From: Halorhodospira halophila
Lineage (GTDB): Bacteria; Pseudomonadota; Gammaproteobacteria; Nitrococcales; Halorhodospiraceae
Assembly (NCBI RefSeq): GCF_016653405.1
Contig: NZ_NHSN01000032.1
Location: 22,571 to 86,570, forward strand
Direction: 5' to 3'
Length of the DNA: 64,000 nt
Numbering within the stretch: position 1 is the stretch's first letter; each line of letters opens with the position of its first letter. Position numbers and translations under genes: made by a program. Of the stretch, positions 60,773-64,000 are shown piece by piece. The notes under the pieces were generated by a model that was not told the DNA's origin, ran no database searches, and was given only the letters and a program-made list of their open reading frames with translations.

Positions 60773-60897
60773 GAACGGTCTCCTGAAGAACCGAATAACG
60801 ATCGCTACGGTGCGATACCGTGGCCTTTTATGCGCAACTTTTCAACGACGCCGGGCCACCCCTTGCACCGCGGGCTGATCCCGCCGACACTCGGCCG

Positions 60898-61686
60898 GTG
60901 CTCGAATTGCTGATCTACCTCGGTGCCGGCTGCCTGGCCGGTGCGACCGCCGGGCTGTTCGGGGTCGGCGGCGGGATCGTGGTGGTCCCCGTCCTGCTGC
61001 TGGTCTTCCCGGTACTCGGGGTCGCCCCGGCGGTCGCCACCCACCTGGCCATCGGCACCTCGCTGGCTACGGTGGTGGTCACCTCGCTGGGCTCGGCACG
61101 CGGCCACTACCGGCTGGGGGCCGTGGACATGCCGCTGTTGCTGCGCCTGGGGGCCGGCATGGTTGCCGGGGCGGTGCTGGGCACGGGGCTGGCTGGCTAC
61201 CTGGACGGTGTCGCACTGCAGCGACTGTTCGGAACCTTCCTACTGCTGGTCTCGCTCTACATGCTCTCCGGCTGGCAGCCACCGCGGCGCGGTGGTGGCG
61301 GGGGGGACGGCGTGCTCGCCGGAGTCGGGGGCGGCATCGGCACCCTGTCGGCCATGGTCGGGGTCAGCGGCGGCACGGTGACCGTCCCGTATCTGGTCTG
61401 GCGCGGCCTGGCCATGCACCGGGCGGTGGGCACCTCATCGGCCACCGCGCTCCCGCTGGGGCTGACCGGGGCCCTGGGCTACCTGGTCGTCGGCTGGGGT
61501 GAGCCGCAGCTACCCCCGGGAGCCACCGGCTACATCTACTGGCCGGCATTCGCCGGGATCGTCACGGCCAGCCTGCTCGCCTCGTCTCTGGCGGCGCGGC
61601 TGGCCCACCGGGTCCCCGCAAGGCGGCTGCGGCGACTGTTCGCGATCCTGCTGCTGTTCGTGGCCCTGCGCCTGCTGCTCAGCTGA
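60898..61686 (+). CDS. TauE/SafE family anion permease
   Basis: A membrane protein of 262 residues if started at GTG 60898, with about eight membrane segments in two related halves. Each half opens with the family pattern (GATAGLFGVGGGIVVVPVLL; LSAMVGVSGGTVTVPYLV). Family members export sulfite, sulfoacetate or similar organic anions; the substrate is undetermined here. An earlier GTG at 60820 would add 26 polar residues lacking family similarity. It diverges from the NDUFA9-like gene and ends 1 bp before the convergent YfaZ-like gene. Confidence 0.88.
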   Translation: MLELLIYLGAGCLAGATAGLFGVGGGIVVVPVLLLVFPVLGVAPAVATHLAIGTSLATVVVTSLGSARGHYRLGAVDMPLLLRLGAGMVAGAVLGTGLAGYLDGVALQRLFGTFLLLVSLYMLSGWQPPRRGGGGGDGVLAGVGGGIGTLSAMVGVSGGTVTVPYLVWRGLAMHRAVGTSSATALPLGLTGALGYLVVGWGEPQLPPGATGYIYWPAFAGIVTASLLASSLAARLAHRVPARRLRRLFAILLLFVALRLLLS

Positions 61687-61687
61687 G

Positions 61688-62260
61688 CTAGAACCGAACC
61701 CGCACGCCGAGGTGGAGGTTGTTGTCCAGGGTCTGGTTGCTGGCGCTCGACATGTGCAGGCGAAGGTAGCGGAAACCCAGATAGGCGCTGGCCCGAGGGG
61801 TGAAGTCCAGCTTGTAACGTATATTCCCCTCGAAGACCCGCTTGGCGCGGCCAAAGGCGGTGATGTTCGGCGCCACATGGCCGCGGATGACCAGCGCCTG
61901 GGGCACTTGGGCCGGTATGCTCAATCGCGCGGAACCGCCCAGAGCCAAGGCGCCGACGGTGCGTTCGGGCTCGTCGGCGTAGATGATGTAACCCTTGGCC
62001 CCGGCCCCGAACTGAAGCGGGCTGAACCCCTCGGCCGGCGGCCCGGTGACGTGGACGATGCCGCTGAGGGCGACATCCCCGTCGTCGTTGAAGAACAGGC
62101 TGCCGCCCAGATCGGCATCCTCGACGTACATCTCCTCGGTGGGCGGGAAGTAGAACCCGACCTCCGCGGCGTCGTCGTGAAGATTGATGTCCAGCTCCCG
62201 CGCCATCGGGGCTGTCGCCCAAAGTGCCAGGGCCGCCACCGCCGCGATCCGCTTGATCAT
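61688..62260 (-). CDS. YfaZ-like outer-membrane beta-barrel protein
   Basis: A 190-residue protein with a signal peptide (MIKRIAAVAALALWATAPMA) and alternating-residue strands ending in HLGVRVRF, where the terminal Phe is the usual outer-membrane assembly signal. It resembles the YfaZ family, whose function is unknown. The start is ATG 62260 with GGGGAGA upstream. It has its own candidate promoter at 62297-62326 and is separated from accC by 69 bp. Confidence 0.82.
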   Translation of the reverse strand: MIKRIAAVAALALWATAPMARELDINLHDDAAEVGFYFPPTEEMYVEDADLGGSLFFNDDGDVALSGIVHVTGPPAEGFSPLQFGAGAKGYIIYADEPERTVGALALGGSARLSIPAQVPQALVIRGHVAPNITAFGRAKRVFEGNIRYKLDFTPRASAYLGFRYLRLHMSSASNQTLDNNLHLGVRVRF

Positions 62261-62296
62261 GCTCGTCTCCCCGCTGGGGTCTGCCCGCCTGCGCCC

Positions 62297-62326
62297 ATTA
62301 CAGGGCGTCGCCGCACCGTGGTGCAA
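62297..62326 (-). promoter_or_regulatory. Candidate promoter for the YfaZ-like gene
   Basis: Minus strand: -35 TTGCAC (62326-62321), an 18 bp spacer and -10 TGTAAT (62302-62297), about 37 bp before the start codon, in the gap after accC. Confidence 0.45.
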
Positions 62327-62329
62327 GCC

Positions 62330-63673
<1,344 letters not shown>

Positions 63674-63682
63674 GGTGCTCAC

Positions 63683-64000
63683 TCAGTCGGAGATCAGGAA
63701 CAGCGGCTGGTCGTACTCGACGGGCTGACCGTTCTCGACCAGAACGGCGGTAATCACCCCGTCGCGGTCGGCCTCGATCTGGTTGAGCATCTTCATTGCC
63801 TCGACGATGCACAACGTGTCGCCGGCCTTGACCCGCTGCCCCTCCTCGACGAACGGCTTGGCCGTCGGCGACGGAGCCCGGTAGAAGGTACCGACCATCG
63901 GCGAGCGGATCGGCTCGCCCTCCGGCTCATCGTCGCCGGCCTCCTCGGGCTCGGCGGCGCCGGCCGGCGCCGCGGCTGCAGCCGCCGGCGGGGCCGCGGC
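63683..64000 (-). CDS. accB: Acetyl-CoA carboxylase biotin carboxyl carrier protein (5' end beyond window)
   Basis: The C-terminal 105 residues of AccB; the start lies past the right edge. An Ala/Pro/Glu-rich flexible linker leads into the biotinyl domain. The biotin-accepting lysine is in VEAMKMLNQ, and the domain keeps the thumb-like [11 protein letters not shown] segment of bacterial AccB. It is followed directly by accC. Confidence 0.96.
   Translation of the reverse strand, partial: AAAPPAAAAAAPAGAAEPEEAGDDEPEGEPIRSPMVGTFYRAPSPTAKPFVEEGQRVKAGDTLCIVEAMKMLNQIEADRDGVITAVLVENGQPVEYDQPLFLISD

Overview
This window is dense, GC-rich gammaproteobacterial chromosome. No gap between genes reaches 300 bases, and I see no mobile element, CRISPR array, rRNA or tRNA. 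Several gene orders are typical of gammaproteobacteria: coaBC-dut-phosphomannomutase-argB, ftsY-ftsE-ftsX-rpoH, the M16 pair-rsmD-coaD with mutM, def-fmt-rsmB, dprA-smg-topA and accB-accC. High GC, acid-rich proteins, a squalene/phytoene synthase-family enzyme, a PPi-type phosphofructokinase and a TrkA-like potassium protein suggest a halophilic member of the Ectothiorhodospiraceae (Halorhodospira/Alkalilimnicola-like). That placement is inference from composition and gene content, not a database match.

Layout. 1-4 kb: an HNH protein cut at the left edge, a large lipoprotein that fuses an alpha/beta hydrolase to an ethylbenzene-dehydrogenase-type haem-binding domain, and a fructosamine-kinase-family gene. 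4-8.4 kb: a leftward operon xth-ubiD-[2Fe-2S] flavin reductase-squalene/phytoene synthase. 8.5-13.8 kb: aldo/keto reductase, endonuclease V, a small membrane protein with a TrkA-like potassium channel protein, and an AmpG-type transporter. 13.9-20 kb: thioredoxin reductase, an isocitrate dehydrogenase with a C-terminal CBS pair, PEP carboxylase and pyrE. 20-25.5 kb: an RND efflux adaptor and pump, and an MFS transporter. 25.5-30.8 kb: the leftward coaBC-dut-phosphomannomutase-argB operon, a small membrane protein and radC.

30.8-41.6 kb: rpoH behind the ftsYEX operon, with a strong heat-shock-type promoter motif in front of rpoH. Facing away is the rightward M16 protease pair-rsmD-coaD-unknown gene, then mutM, an EAL-like/HDOD protein and rpmB-rpmG. 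41.7-47 kb: pcm-lipid A acyltransferase-waaA, then divergent phosphofructokinase and fructose bisphosphatase. 47-57 kb: def-fmt-rsmB-hemF leftward, dprA-smg-topA rightward, and plsY-tsaC-tsaD leftward. 57-64 kb: a MidA-type methyltransferase, cca, an NDUFA9-like protein, a TauE/SafE permease, a YfaZ-like outer-membrane protein, accC and the truncated accB.

Most genes are housekeeping: translation and tRNA modification, DNA repair, CoA and fatty-acid supply, envelope lipids, cell division, and C3/C4 carbon flow (icd, ppc, phosphofructokinase, fbp). The least ordinary items are the hydrolase/haem-domain fusion, the Icd-CBS fusion, the sigma-32-like promoter in front of the sigma-32 gene, the phosphofructokinase with an altered metal loop, and two small unrecognised membrane proteins sitting inside conserved gene neighbourhoods.
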